Positions 15,501-25,100 of a stretch of DNA of 64,000 nucleotides are shown piece by piece. The stretch is taken from assembly GCA_902728285.1 (NCBI GenBank), contig CACVBU010000791.1:186001-250000 (forward strand), written 5' to 3'. The notes under the pieces are model-generated. The model worked only from the letters and a program-made list of their open reading frames with translations, was not told the DNA's origin and made no database searches. The stretch is from Clytia hemisphaerica (taxonomy: Eukaryota; Cnidaria; Hydrozoa; Leptothecata; Clytiidae). The first letter of the stretch is position 1, and each line of letters starts with the position of its first letter. The position numbers were made by a program, and so were the translations under genes.

Positions 15501-18500
15501 TTTTCTTTCGTTTTAGGAACAAAAATACTAAATAACCTTATCCTTTAAGAAAAACCTTTCCTAAAACAGAAAACATAACTTCGCTAGTGCAAGCGCCATT
15601 CGTGAAAATCGTTTTATCATATTTTTATCACAAGAAAATTTCTAATATTCGAGTATGTGGAATTCTTATTGTGCTACAGTGACACCCTGGGATTTCAAAA
15701 AGATAAAAAGAACTGTGTACACTTCTAGTCTAAGCATTTAAAAAAGATTTTTTTGGTCTAAGGCCTGTCCAAAGGTTACATTAAAAAGTAACTTGGGTTG
15801 CTTATTATTTACATTTGACTACTTTTTAAAAATCCCCTTTGAAAAAGTGACCACTCTTTTGAATATTCTTCTTGTTTCGGATCAAACTTTCAGCTGTGGA
15901 GAAAGAGATTTCACCATACGGTGATTCAGTCAATCCAACACGAGCACCAGAAGCCATCACCAGCGCAGTTGCCAGTCTTCCTCCTGAACAAATGTTCGAA
16001 CTTATGAAACAAATGAAGGTTAGCCTATCTATACAAACTAATTAAATTGTTACTGCTACTGTTACTGCCCGGGGGGTCCTTAGATAAATGGAGGGTACGG
16101 TATGTGCCGTCCTTAAGGGTACCTTTTTTTATTTCCAAAGTCCCGCTAAGGGTCGGAAAAATCTGAGAATCTAATTTCAGTCCCACTAAGGGTCGGAGAA
16201 AAAGGAAAATTTCAACTTTTAACTTTGGAAAGATAGAAATTTGGTCAAAATTGGTCAAATTTGTCCCAATAAGGGTCAAAATTGAAAACATATTCCTTTG
16301 TTTTCTCCTTTTTAGTCCTGGTAAGGGTCAAAAGGTCGAAAGTCGGGCAGCATCCCCCTGTCAGCTCGCCACCCTAGTACCCCCCCCGGGTGTTACTGTT
16401 AGAAATAGCCTTTCTTTTTTAATTCTTCCAAATGTTAATCAGCTCTCAAGAAGTCATGGGAAATTTTTGTTATGTGATGAAAAGTCAAGGAAAACTTTTA
16501 TCGCCCCTAAAATTTAAAAGTAGACTTTTTAAGAAAATAACTATTCGCTTTGTGAAAAGTCTGTCATTTTCCCTCTAAGATCTGGCGTTTGAAATCTGAT
16601 TGAAGAATTATCTCAATAGTGTGAGGTCCAGAACTATTTTCGTCTTTCCCATACGGAGACCTAAACTTTAAACCTTAGATCTTGATGAAAATGACAAAAT
16701 TTAAAACCCTCGACTGAAGATAAAGACAAAATGGGAAAGTAAACTAAGTTAGTGTTTTCTGTTTTTTACAGCTCTGCATCCAAAATAATCCTGAAGAGGC
16801 AAGGCATATGTTACTACAGAATCCACAGCTGGCTTATGCCCTTTTACAAGCACAAGTTATCATGAAGATTGTCGACCCTAAAGTTGCTGATGTAAGTGGA
16901 ACTGTTATTATATCCCCATGAAGATTTCCCGTGAGAATATGGATCAAGGTTTTAAAGTAGCTTGAATTGAAATAGCAATCATTTTCTTCGAGAGCTCTAA
17001 ATAATTGTCATAATTCAGCTCTCAGAATTATACGTGGAATCGACCGAAAAGATGTGTTAATCAGATCAAGTTCCTTGATTAGATCAAAGCTCATTGATTA
17101 GATTTCTCTTTCGCAATAAGGGTGCAAAGCTACTTAAAAACGGTTAAACAATTAGACATTTTAGAAAAAACACGAAATGTATTTCCATGATTGATTAGAA
17201 TAATGTTGTATATTTAGGTATTATATTGGAAATTGTAAGAGTTTTATAATACTCAATCAAAAAAGCAATGGTTTAACTCTTTAAAATGTCTTTCATACAA
17301 TATTTGGAAACTATTGACTATTTCTGTTCAGGCCATACTTCATCAGCCAAGGGGTGAACCGCTCCCTATCAACACACTTATGGAGAAGGCTGGTATTGGT
17401 CACGAGCAGAAACCCGGCCCTGGTGGTCCTCCGCCACCCCAAGACTGGAGGGGTGACCATCCACCACGGGAGATGCCTATCAGAGATGTATACCGGGAGG
17501 AAATGGGTAGACCACCAAATGATTTTGGTCGCCCACCAATGAGAGATATGAGAGGACCCCCACCACCTGATAGAGGTAATGTTTGTGTCCGGTAACTTTT
17601 CTAATCAAGTGACTTTTTGTGTTGTTCTATTACACTTTTTTATAAGCATAAAGTTTATAAGCATACTTATACAAATTCGGTAAAAAAGGCATAATGCTAA
17701 GCATAACTCATAGCTGAAATGTAAAAAAATTCGTGTAGCTTTTCTAAAACGCTGACCTTTTTAGGGTTACTTTTAAAGTTGTTTGAGCTTTTTTAGACCA
17801 AAGATTTTCGCCTGCGGTGCCAAATTACAAAGAAAACCTTCAATCTTTGATTTGAGCCAAATAAATTTTCCCACTTTAAGATTCGAAACTTTCATGAGCC
17901 CAAAGAATAAAAAAATCGAAGTCTATAAAGGTATAAAAACAAGAAGCCCGTTGGGCGTGAAGGCCCAGCAAAAGCGAAAAGTAACGTGTTGAAAACAGTA
18001 AATGTATGACCCCGTTGACATGGATCACAGTAAAGACAGGAAAGATTTTTTCAAAATCACCGCGGTACTTCTCATTGGTTTGACACCTGAAATTTTATTG
18101 AATGGTGTCCTACCAACCGGGCCTACAGGCGCAGATTCACCCGGTTGAATACGAGTTTCAAATATCGTAAATTTTTTACCTATTTTTTGCCTTAACAGTT
18201 TTGGTAACGTCAGTCTTTGGCCGATAAAATATTTTACCATTGAATCTCACGAACCTTTTTGTTCCTTACATTATTAATATGCCCTTCTTTTTAAGATTTT
18301 CGCCCACCACCAATGGATGATCGATTTCGTGAAGGACCGCCATTTGATCCACGAGACCGCCCGCCACCCGCAGATCCAAGAGGTGGACCACCTTCCATGC
18401 CGCCCATGGATCGCGGTGATCCGAGGGTGAGGGAGGAAATGCGACCACCTCCACGTGATGATCCAAGGGGCCCGCCAAGAGGTGCATTAAGTGTCTAAAA

Positions 18501-19416
18501 GTATTTTCTTCCTTTTTACTTATCAGTTATTGACCAGGGAAATCACTTCAGAGAATCTTCAGATTTCAAAAAGACTACACCAAAAGAAATCACAATTATT
18601 TCTCAATACTTTTCAGATCGTCCACCACCGAATCGCGACCCAAGAGACCCTCGTGGAGGACCCCCACCACCTGTTTCAGGAGCTGAACTGATACGAAGTG
18701 GAGGACCTCCATTTCCTCCTGGTCCTGAACACAGGGACCCGCCTTCTGGTCCACCACCCCCTGTTACTTCTGCACCTTCATTAGGTATGTTGAGAGAAGA
18801 AATACCATGGAATGATTGTTTATACAATTGTTGTGGTATTCGAAAATAAGCTTACCGTATTCCTTCTCTTTAGCGCTGCATTCTGAAGAGCACCCACTTA
18901 AAATCTAAAAACATGAAAAGAGCACTGGGTTTTCAAAAATTAGTTATTTGCTAAAATTATATACATTAGGTGTTATAGACCCGGCAAGTCAAAAGGTTTC
19001 AGTTTTCCTGGACTTATTGAATATAGTGCGACTTTTGAATGATAAGTATTTTATTTTATTTTATTTTAAAGGTGCAGCAAACCCAGTTGCTGGTTTGGGA
19101 GGACCTGGTGGCCCAAATGAAGACGAAAAAGTAAGTGAAAAAAACTACCCTTAAAGGAGAGGATTTATTCATTTGCAAAAGAATTGATCGAAACAATCGT
19201 TAACCCTTCATCATTATTGCAAATTTCACATTTTTTTTGTGAGTAGATAAGATTCGATTTTCAAAATTAACAACCTCTCCTCTCCAATTCTTTTCATAGC
19301 AACGATTGATCCAACAAGTGTTAAACCTTACCGAACAACAAATCAATATGTTACCTGAAGATCAACGCGAGAATATACGCATGTTACGCTCACAATACAA
19401 TAGCGGTCGCTCCTAA
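6518..19416 (+). CDS. Cleavage stimulation factor subunit 2 (CstF-64)
   Basis: RNA-binding subunit of the CstF complex, which recognises the GU-rich element downstream of poly(A) sites during pre-mRNA 3' processing in the nucleus. Exons: 6518-6608, 13862-13940, 15203-15375, 15894-16018, 16772-16891, 17332-17575, 18296-18481, 18617-18784, 19072-19130, 19300-19416. They sum to 1362 nt (453 aa) with every phase closing. An RRM spans residues about 28-105, with RNP2 VFVGNI (29-34) and RNP1 KGFGFCEY (68-75). The hinge follows ([29 protein letters not shown]), then a Pro/Gly/Arg/Asp-rich middle ([13 protein letters not shown]). The C-terminal helical domain ends [17 protein letters not shown]. Vertebrate MEARA repeats are absent. 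Intron 1 is 7.25 kb and repeat-laden. The donor of exon 7 is weak (GAG/GTGCAT), and reading through it gives a stop within a few codons. Exons 7 and 8 are symmetric (phase 1-1). Confidence 0.96.
6706..6961 (+). mobile_element. tRNA-derived SINE
   Basis: A box A-like GTGGTATAGTGG (6711-6722) and a box B-like GGTTCGATCCC (near 6759-6769) mark a pol III promoter. No acceptor stem can be paired, so this is not a tRNA gene. The body contains a perfect small hairpin (GTTCACTTGGCAAGTGAAC, 6781-6799). The 3' end is an (ATAGAA)n tail at 6939-6961, a normal SINE ending. It lies in CSTF2 intron 1, in the sense direction. Confidence 0.7.
7296..8965. mobile_element. Long-TIR element with GCAGCCACAAA word
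   Basis: Arms of about 190 bases (about 7300-7485 and, inverted, about 8655-8840) share TATAGCCGATTTCATTACCT and CAAACTCATTTTCAGACA-like strings. The interior carries repeated AGCCACA/GCAGCCACAAA words. It also has a direct repeat of about 145 bases (about 7848-7995 and 8200-8345) about 352 apart. The right 390 bases recur at 39957-40340. No transposase frame is visible. It is probably a non-autonomous DNA transposon inside CSTF2 intron 1. Confidence 0.65.
8966..11452. other. CSTF2 intron 1, no further gene
   Basis: The stretch holds a short (TATC)n tract at 9482-9503 and AT-rich sequence. I see no coding exon, RNA gene or clear element in it. Confidence 0.5.
9482..9503. repeat. (ATCT)n microsatellite
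   Basis: About five ATCT units in a row in CSTF2 intron 1. Confidence 0.8.
11453..11880 (-). pseudogene. Fragment of a non-LTR reverse transcriptase
   Basis: Reading the minus strand, about 11760-11870 encodes [15 protein letters not shown], a reverse-transcriptase palm block. After a frame change, 11453-11730 encodes [17 protein letters not shown], the catalytic FADD block, ending in a stop. Both ends of the protein are missing. The sequence differs from the CR1-like element at 54112-57168, so it is a second non-LTR lineage. It is a dead relic in CSTF2 intron 1, antisense to the gene. Confidence 0.75.
12551..13292. repeat. TATCGAT-word element
   Basis: At least seven ATCGAT hexamers, mostly within TTATCGAT or TATCGATA, plus many ATTAGCGATA phrases, occur in both orientations between about 12555 and 13240. 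At its right end a unit of about 34 bases (CAGTAGATAATTTTACTATT and following) is tandemly duplicated (13224-13292). The hexamer is palindromic, so the words define no strand. Clean terminal repeats were not found. The structure resembles the other word-iterated elements here. Confidence 0.5.
13941..15202. other. CSTF2 intron 2
   Basis: Apart from the repeat copy at 14278-14794 this intron has no identifiable feature. It ends in a standard pyrimidine-rich acceptor before exon 3. Confidence 0.6.
14278..14794. repeat. CCTCCGTTTTGGGGGCC element, copy 2
   Basis: Direct copy of about 1610-2100. This copy keeps the right terminus (CGTTTTGGGGGCTACATACTG followed by TA at 14795-14796) and lacks the left part. 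A long C run at 14361-14370 replaces the T/C run of copy 1. It lies in CSTF2 intron 2. Confidence 0.75.
16068..16390. mobile_element. MITE with 8-bp target duplication, CTAAGGGTC word
   Basis: Termini CCCGGGGGGTCCTTAG and CTAGTACCCCCCCCGGG are inverted repeats. They are flanked by identical octamers TGTTACTG at 16060-16067 and 16391-16398. Inside, a word of the form TCCCACTAAGGGTCGGA occurs four times (near 16140, 16180, 16262, 16315), all in the same direction. An 8-bp duplication fits hAT-like or related DNA transposons. It lies in CSTF2 intron 4. Confidence 0.8.
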
Positions 19417-19628
19417 TTTAGCGAACAACGTATCGTGTCTTTTAAATCACCGCTGGATGTGCCCATGTACAATTGTTGGTGGACTTTCATACATTGCAAT
19501 TTTGCAAAAGTAGAAGACGCTTTTTTCTGAAGATTTTGGAATACGATGATTCAAACGGTCCTCAACGCACCGTTTTAACTTGAACTTTGATTTTTCATCG
19601 ATTCTTTTTCTTTTTTATGTTACAAAAT

Positions 19629-19634
19629 AATAAA
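19629..19634 (+). terminator. Poly(A) signal AATAAA of CSTF2
   Basis: AATAAA about 213 bases after the CSTF2 stop codon, the first canonical signal downstream. Confidence 0.7.
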
Positions 19635-20450
19635 ATATGACAAAAACAAGGCTATTATGGAGTTGCTAAAAATACCTCTCTTTGCTAGAGTTTTAAAACA
19701 CTTTCCTTTGCTTGAATTTTTCTGATCCGATTAAAAAACTTCCCCTCTCATTGTTTTTATCAATTAACCTTACTACAAGGGGTTCACGGTGCCCTGATTA
19801 ATTCGACCAATCTCTATGATTTGAAATGCTACGGAATTTGCCATCGATGTTCGTCCCTGATGATCTAGTCTGGAGATCCATACTCTCTATTCAAACTTAC
19901 ACCACATTAGCAAAAACCCCATCAGAAGCTACTCATTGATAGTATGGTATTTTTGACCCCGTTTGAATTTGTTTACATTTGGTTTGAATTTTGTGCCAAA
20001 AAAGCCGCTGATAAGGTTAGCCAATCAGATTCGCGCACTTCCAATCAAAACAATAATATCACGTGATTTCAACAATTGTTTAACAGCCAATAAAATTCTG
20101 CGACCAGACTTGGCATCTACAAAAATACCCGGCTACTCTGTTATTTCTATATTATTATTCGTTTGAACTAAATGCTATACTTCGAAACCACACGAACAGA
20201 GTAGACGGGTCTCCCAGCTACTGATGATCGGTTTCCAAATTTTATTAATTTTTTGCCCATCAAATCGAGGTCATAAAAAATATTGAATTTAAAAAACGGG
20301 GATTTTCAGACTTCATTCGTTTTCTTTTTCTGATTCGTTGATAGAAATTTCGATTAGCTAGTATATTCCAGACACGACAGAAGTGAAATCAAGCGGGAAA
20401 GCACTTTTCAATTTCCATTCTCTTTTTTGCACGTTTGAGACATTACTTAA

Positions 20451-20862
20451 GGTCAGGGCAAACCAGTCCAACATTTCATCCAACATGATTTTCCAATGTT
20501 GGATGAAATGTTTGATGGAAAAACTTGCGTTGGATGAAGCGAAAATCAAGGCCGGGGCAAACCGATCCAACATTTCATCCGACTTGACTTGGAAAAAAAT
20601 GAAAATTCAAAAAATAAAGAAAAAAAGTACCACCAAACCAATCCAACACGAAAAATTACACAATTCAATGAAATAGCTTCTTTGATCTCGCCGCAAATGT
20701 TGGATGAAATGTTTGATGGCGATCAAACTTCATCCAACACGATTTTTTTCTTCTTTTTTTGAATTTTCATTTTTTTCCAAAAATTTGAATTGACCCAACA
20801 TTTCATCCAACATCAGAAAAAAGGCACGTTGGATGAAATGTTGGATCGGTTTGCCCTGGCCT
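20451..20862. mobile_element. TTAA-flanked element, TCCAACATTTCATCCAAC word
   Basis: Termini GGTCAGGGCAAACC and its inverse (as AGGCCAGGGCAAACC) are flanked by TTAA at 20447-20450 and 20863-20866. The word TCCAACATTTCATCCAAC, or its complement, recurs through the body in both orientations, so most of the element can fold back on itself. TTAA targeting is characteristic of piggyBac-type transposases. No coding capacity. Confidence 0.7.
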
Positions 20863-21513
20863 TTAAGGCTCTGATCATAGTGATTTTTTTTATATTTGCC
20901 ATGTATAAAATATATAGTTTTCTGCGTGATGAAGCCAACATAAATATGACATGTTCTACATTTTCTGTTAGGCCAACTATTCCTGAATCGGAAAATTTAA
21001 AAATCAGAATTTAAAAATTTTATGAAGAAGAAAATGAAGACTTTATTGCGAAGAAGAGTATTTCAACTTTGAAGAGCTTATTTTCGGCGAAAAAACATTT
21101 TGAAAATGTTTTTACGTGAGATGGTGTGTCTTTAACCAAACCAAAAAGAGAATTTCGGAAAATTGTTGTAAAACTAAAAGCTCCTTTATTGTTTCGAAAT
21201 CTTGAAAATGGTGCTTTTTGACAAATTTTTCATCCCAATTTTTCGTAGAAAAACCGTCATAATTTTATTGATACATTAGATTAGAAAATTTTTCCGAAAA
21301 TTTTTAAATAGTTCAATTCTTTGCGGACAATTAAAAAAAAGTTTGAAACAAAAAGGTTAGTTACCCATTAATACTTAGCACTTTTTGATGAAGAGGGTAT
21401 ACATCTTATTAACGTCTTTTCAAAGTTCACAACGCCATTCTTATGATTATTAAGTATTGGAAATTAATTCTTCCGCCTTCTCGCCACTTTTCCGCTGCTT
21501 GCCAGCCTTGCTT

Positions 21514-21589
21514 TAGGCTGCTGGCATCCACTAACGGATTCGTGCTCCTTACAGTACCTGGGGTTTTGTAGAGGTCTGCGATTCAGACT
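21514..21589. repeat. Dispersed repeat unit, copy 2 (inverted)
   Basis: Inverse of 590-668, with a few substitutions and a short deletion. It starts AGGCTGCTGGCATCCACTAA and ends at CAGACT. Confidence 0.7.
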
Positions 21590-22142
21590 AGCCTTGCTTC
21601 GGCTATCTATATCCTCTTCCCTGTATCCGCCTCTTTTATCATGTAGGATTCCTCATAAGTCAGGATGGGGGAATGATGAGGAATCCTGTCAATTTTTTAA
21701 TTTCCAAAGAATAATACGCTATGTATTGTTTTGATCACGTGACATAATTATTTCTACCTAATCGGGGGGGTTTGTGTAATTTATAATATCAACTTTAACC
21801 TTTTAATGTCTTCTTTCTTTGATAAAAATTGCGATCTAAATAAATTTATAACAAGGTTTAAACATGAATTTTTTCTTTAAACTCTGAAAAATATTAATTT
21901 TAGTTAATAATCATGAGTAAGTTAATTTTTTAACCCCCGTCTTACTTTAATCTCTCTGCCTGATCATAAAATTTCCTTCGACGTGAGCTAAAGTCACTTT
22001 TTACCGATTTTGGCTGTTCGGAAATTTTTTAAATTTTGTTTTTTTGCGAGAAATTATGAAAAAATTCAAGAAAATATAAAAATTATAACATTTAGGGTTA
22101 TTTGTTATTTTATTTGATTTTTTGTTGAAAGAAGATGTCATT

Positions 22143-25100
22143 ATGGAAGTCAGGGTAAGAACTTTAATTTTTTGTTGTTGTTTATTTCCCATTTTCGACC
22201 GGGAAAACAAACCAGATTTTTTGAGAAAAAAAATTTCCAAAATTTTTGTTTATGCCACCCTTTTTGCATAAAACCTTCAGCAAAATAGAGACACTGGCTG
22301 AATTGTAATTTATTGATTATGGTTTTGTTGTCAATTGATATTTTTTGTTTGGTATGGCTCATTCTTATTCTTTCCAAATTTTAAATATTCTTATTTCAAA
22401 TGATATTTTTTCTTTTTAATAGCTGGGAGATAAGACATTAGGACAACATGGCTCAAACATTTACTACAAAGAATTTTTTGTTACATCAAATTCTGGGGTT
22501 AGACATTATCGTCCTGGCAGATTTTATTTTGTTCAGAAATCCAAGAGGTTTGAAATTGCCATTGCAGAATTTCAGTTGATTTGGCATAATTTGAAGGACA
22601 GTAAAAACTATGCCTCCGTGAAACTCTATTTCAAACCTGAAAAAGATTTTGATGATGATGAAGAAGAAGCACATGGAATGGTAATTTCTTAACTTTATTT
22701 CCATTTATAATAAAGCCTTAAGTTTTTCATTATTTCACAAAACTGATGCCACAGTTGGGATTTGGCATTGATATTCTGATGTCCAATTTTTCTTTTGCTA
22801 TAATATCTAGTCAAAATGTTGAAAAATTGTGTGTTTGCAACATGCTTACATTATGTGACAGTATGTGACTAAAATTCGCGCAAACTGGGGAGGCAATTTT
22901 AGATGGTTTTTTGGCACCCTCTATGAAAAGTAAATAGCTTTTTAAAAATTATGCGAGCGAAGCAAGTACAAAAATTTTTGGGGTATTTTCTCTCTTTTAT
23001 GCTGAAAACTGCCATATCTAAGGTGTTAAAGAGTAAAGGGGTGCTAAAAAGTAAGCAGAGGCGTCTTTTTGCGTCCTTTTTATTCTGCGCCCCCAAACAA
23101 AATTGGCTGCTGGGGGGTACTGCCCCCTGCCCCTGCCACCACACTACTGGTGACAGCTTAAAGCAATTGGCAATAAAATCTACCCCCTCCCAAAAATTAA
23201 GATTCCTAACACTGAACGAGTTAAAATTAAATTGACAGAAAAAATCAAAATTACTAGTTTCGGATAAACTGCGACAATTTCAGACAAAAACAGAATGACT
23301 TTAAAACAATAAAAAAATCCAGATTGTATTTTATTTTGGTACAAAATCGCACCAAAAAAAATTGAATAAAATCTTCCGAAATTTACAATTTACAAGCATG
23401 TGATTTATTTCAAAAATCATGGAAATTTCATTTTCTTTATTATTTGGTTTCGTAAATTTGAAATTACACACCCCCAAAAGGCTTTTTTGCTCACTTTTAA
23501 TTTTTGCGCACGTTTATTAATGTGCGAAAATAAAAGGCATTGCAGAAATTGATGGAATCAAGGTTTTGTGAAAAAGTTTTTAATATTTTAGTCCTTAGAG
23601 ATCAAAGCTTGAAATCTTGCTTCAAAGTTTGTCAAAATTTAATGATCTAAACAAAATTTTTTGAATGTTTTTTTGTATATAAACTGGCAGGACTTAAATA
23701 GTCAGATTGTGATTGAAAAATTTTTTTCCTTGATGTAATTATTTTTTTGACGAATGACCTGGAATGACCTAAAAAATTAACGTTTAGCCTAAGGCCAAAG
23801 TTGACTTCAAATTTTCAGGTGTGTGATATCAATCTAATTTGTTGGGTACTTCTCTTAACTTTGAAAAATCATTAAAATTAAAAGCTAAAAAAATGAATTT
23901 TTGTGGTTTCTCAGGGTGGGTTGGTTTTAAAATTCCAGCCTCAGACATAATTGTCCTTTAGTGACATGGTGGTATACCCAAAAAACTTTGGTACAATGGG
24001 GGTACTAAAATACCAAAAAGGTAGTATCAGACTAGTTTGAGAATTTTTTTAGTGCATTGGTACTAAAATGAAAAGTTTGTATCAATTTTTGAATAATTTT
24101 TAGAATTTCTGATGATTATTCAAAATTTTTCACAATTTTTGCAAAATAGATTTTCTGTTGCAAGTTCAATTATTTTTGCTGTCAGTCCAAATATGTTTGA
24201 TGTTTTCTCATCAATTCATAAATCAGCATCGTTTAATAAAAGTAACAATTTTAAATCAAGAAATGAATATGTTGCAAACATTTGCACTTTTTTTGAGAAA
24301 ATTTGCTGCCCTGAGATAGCCTGGAGATCCATGCTATGATTTCTTATTCTATATACTGATGGCGAAATATATAGCATGGTATGGGCTGAGAGTTTGAATT
24401 TCCCAGATCCTAATAACGGTTGAAAACATAACCAATCAAATTTTGTTATTCTTTTATTTACTGGTCACACTTTCTTAGAGAAAGCGCAACTTCCAAAATT
24501 TGGTTTTTGTTTTAGTCATACCCGTCCTGTATACATCAGATTATAAAAATACAGCACGATTCTCCTGTGATAGCCCTGAGAAGGCATATATTTGTCCTGA
24601 GGAGACCAAAATTAGGTGGTCTCTGCATCAAAATTTTTTATTAAATATGTTTATACTAAAGGATCACTTATAATTTGGTAGATTTCAACTAATATCTACT
24701 TTTCAAGGTTTTGAAAGAGAATTTTTTTTCCATCTGTTTAAAAATAGATTTCAAAAGATTTCGTTTGAAACATACAATTATAATCTGTATTACTTTTATT
24801 GATATTCTTTTTTTTTAATTGGTTTAAAAAATTAACCAAAAAGATAAAATCCAACTTCCTATCGCTATGATCTGTTCCAGTGATGACCCCAAAATTTTGT
24901 TAAAATATTTTTTTTAAACAGTTTTCTACATCATTTTCTGACATACTTTAACTGATATAAATTGATTTCAAGATTCTGGCTCCTTTGAGCATCAAATTTG
25001 ATCTGATCCTATTCTTTTTTTAGGGTACAAAATTAAAATTCTTAAAAATTGTTCTTTTTTTATGATCTTAAGCCGATCCTGAGCCTCATTATTCTCAAAA

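Larger units (their letters stand above)
19417..22142. other. Intergenic, CSTF2 to ARID5
   Basis: It holds the CSTF2 3' UTR with AATAAA at 19629-19634, the TTAA-flanked element at 20451-20862, and the dispersed unit at 21514-21589. The final 300 bases should contain the ARID5 promoter, but I recognise no motif there. No further gene is supported. Confidence 0.6.

Noticed and set aside
22135-22154. Upstream ATG as ARID5 start
   Set aside because: Splicing from this frame into exon 2 meets a stop after a few codons. The ATG at 22143 joins in phase 0.
22860-23235. GC-richer open frame starting MRAKQVQKFLGYF
   Set aside because: It has no recognisable domain or flanking splice signals. The composition (runs of G and C around GCGAGCGAAGC) looks like repeat DNA inside ARID5 intron 2.
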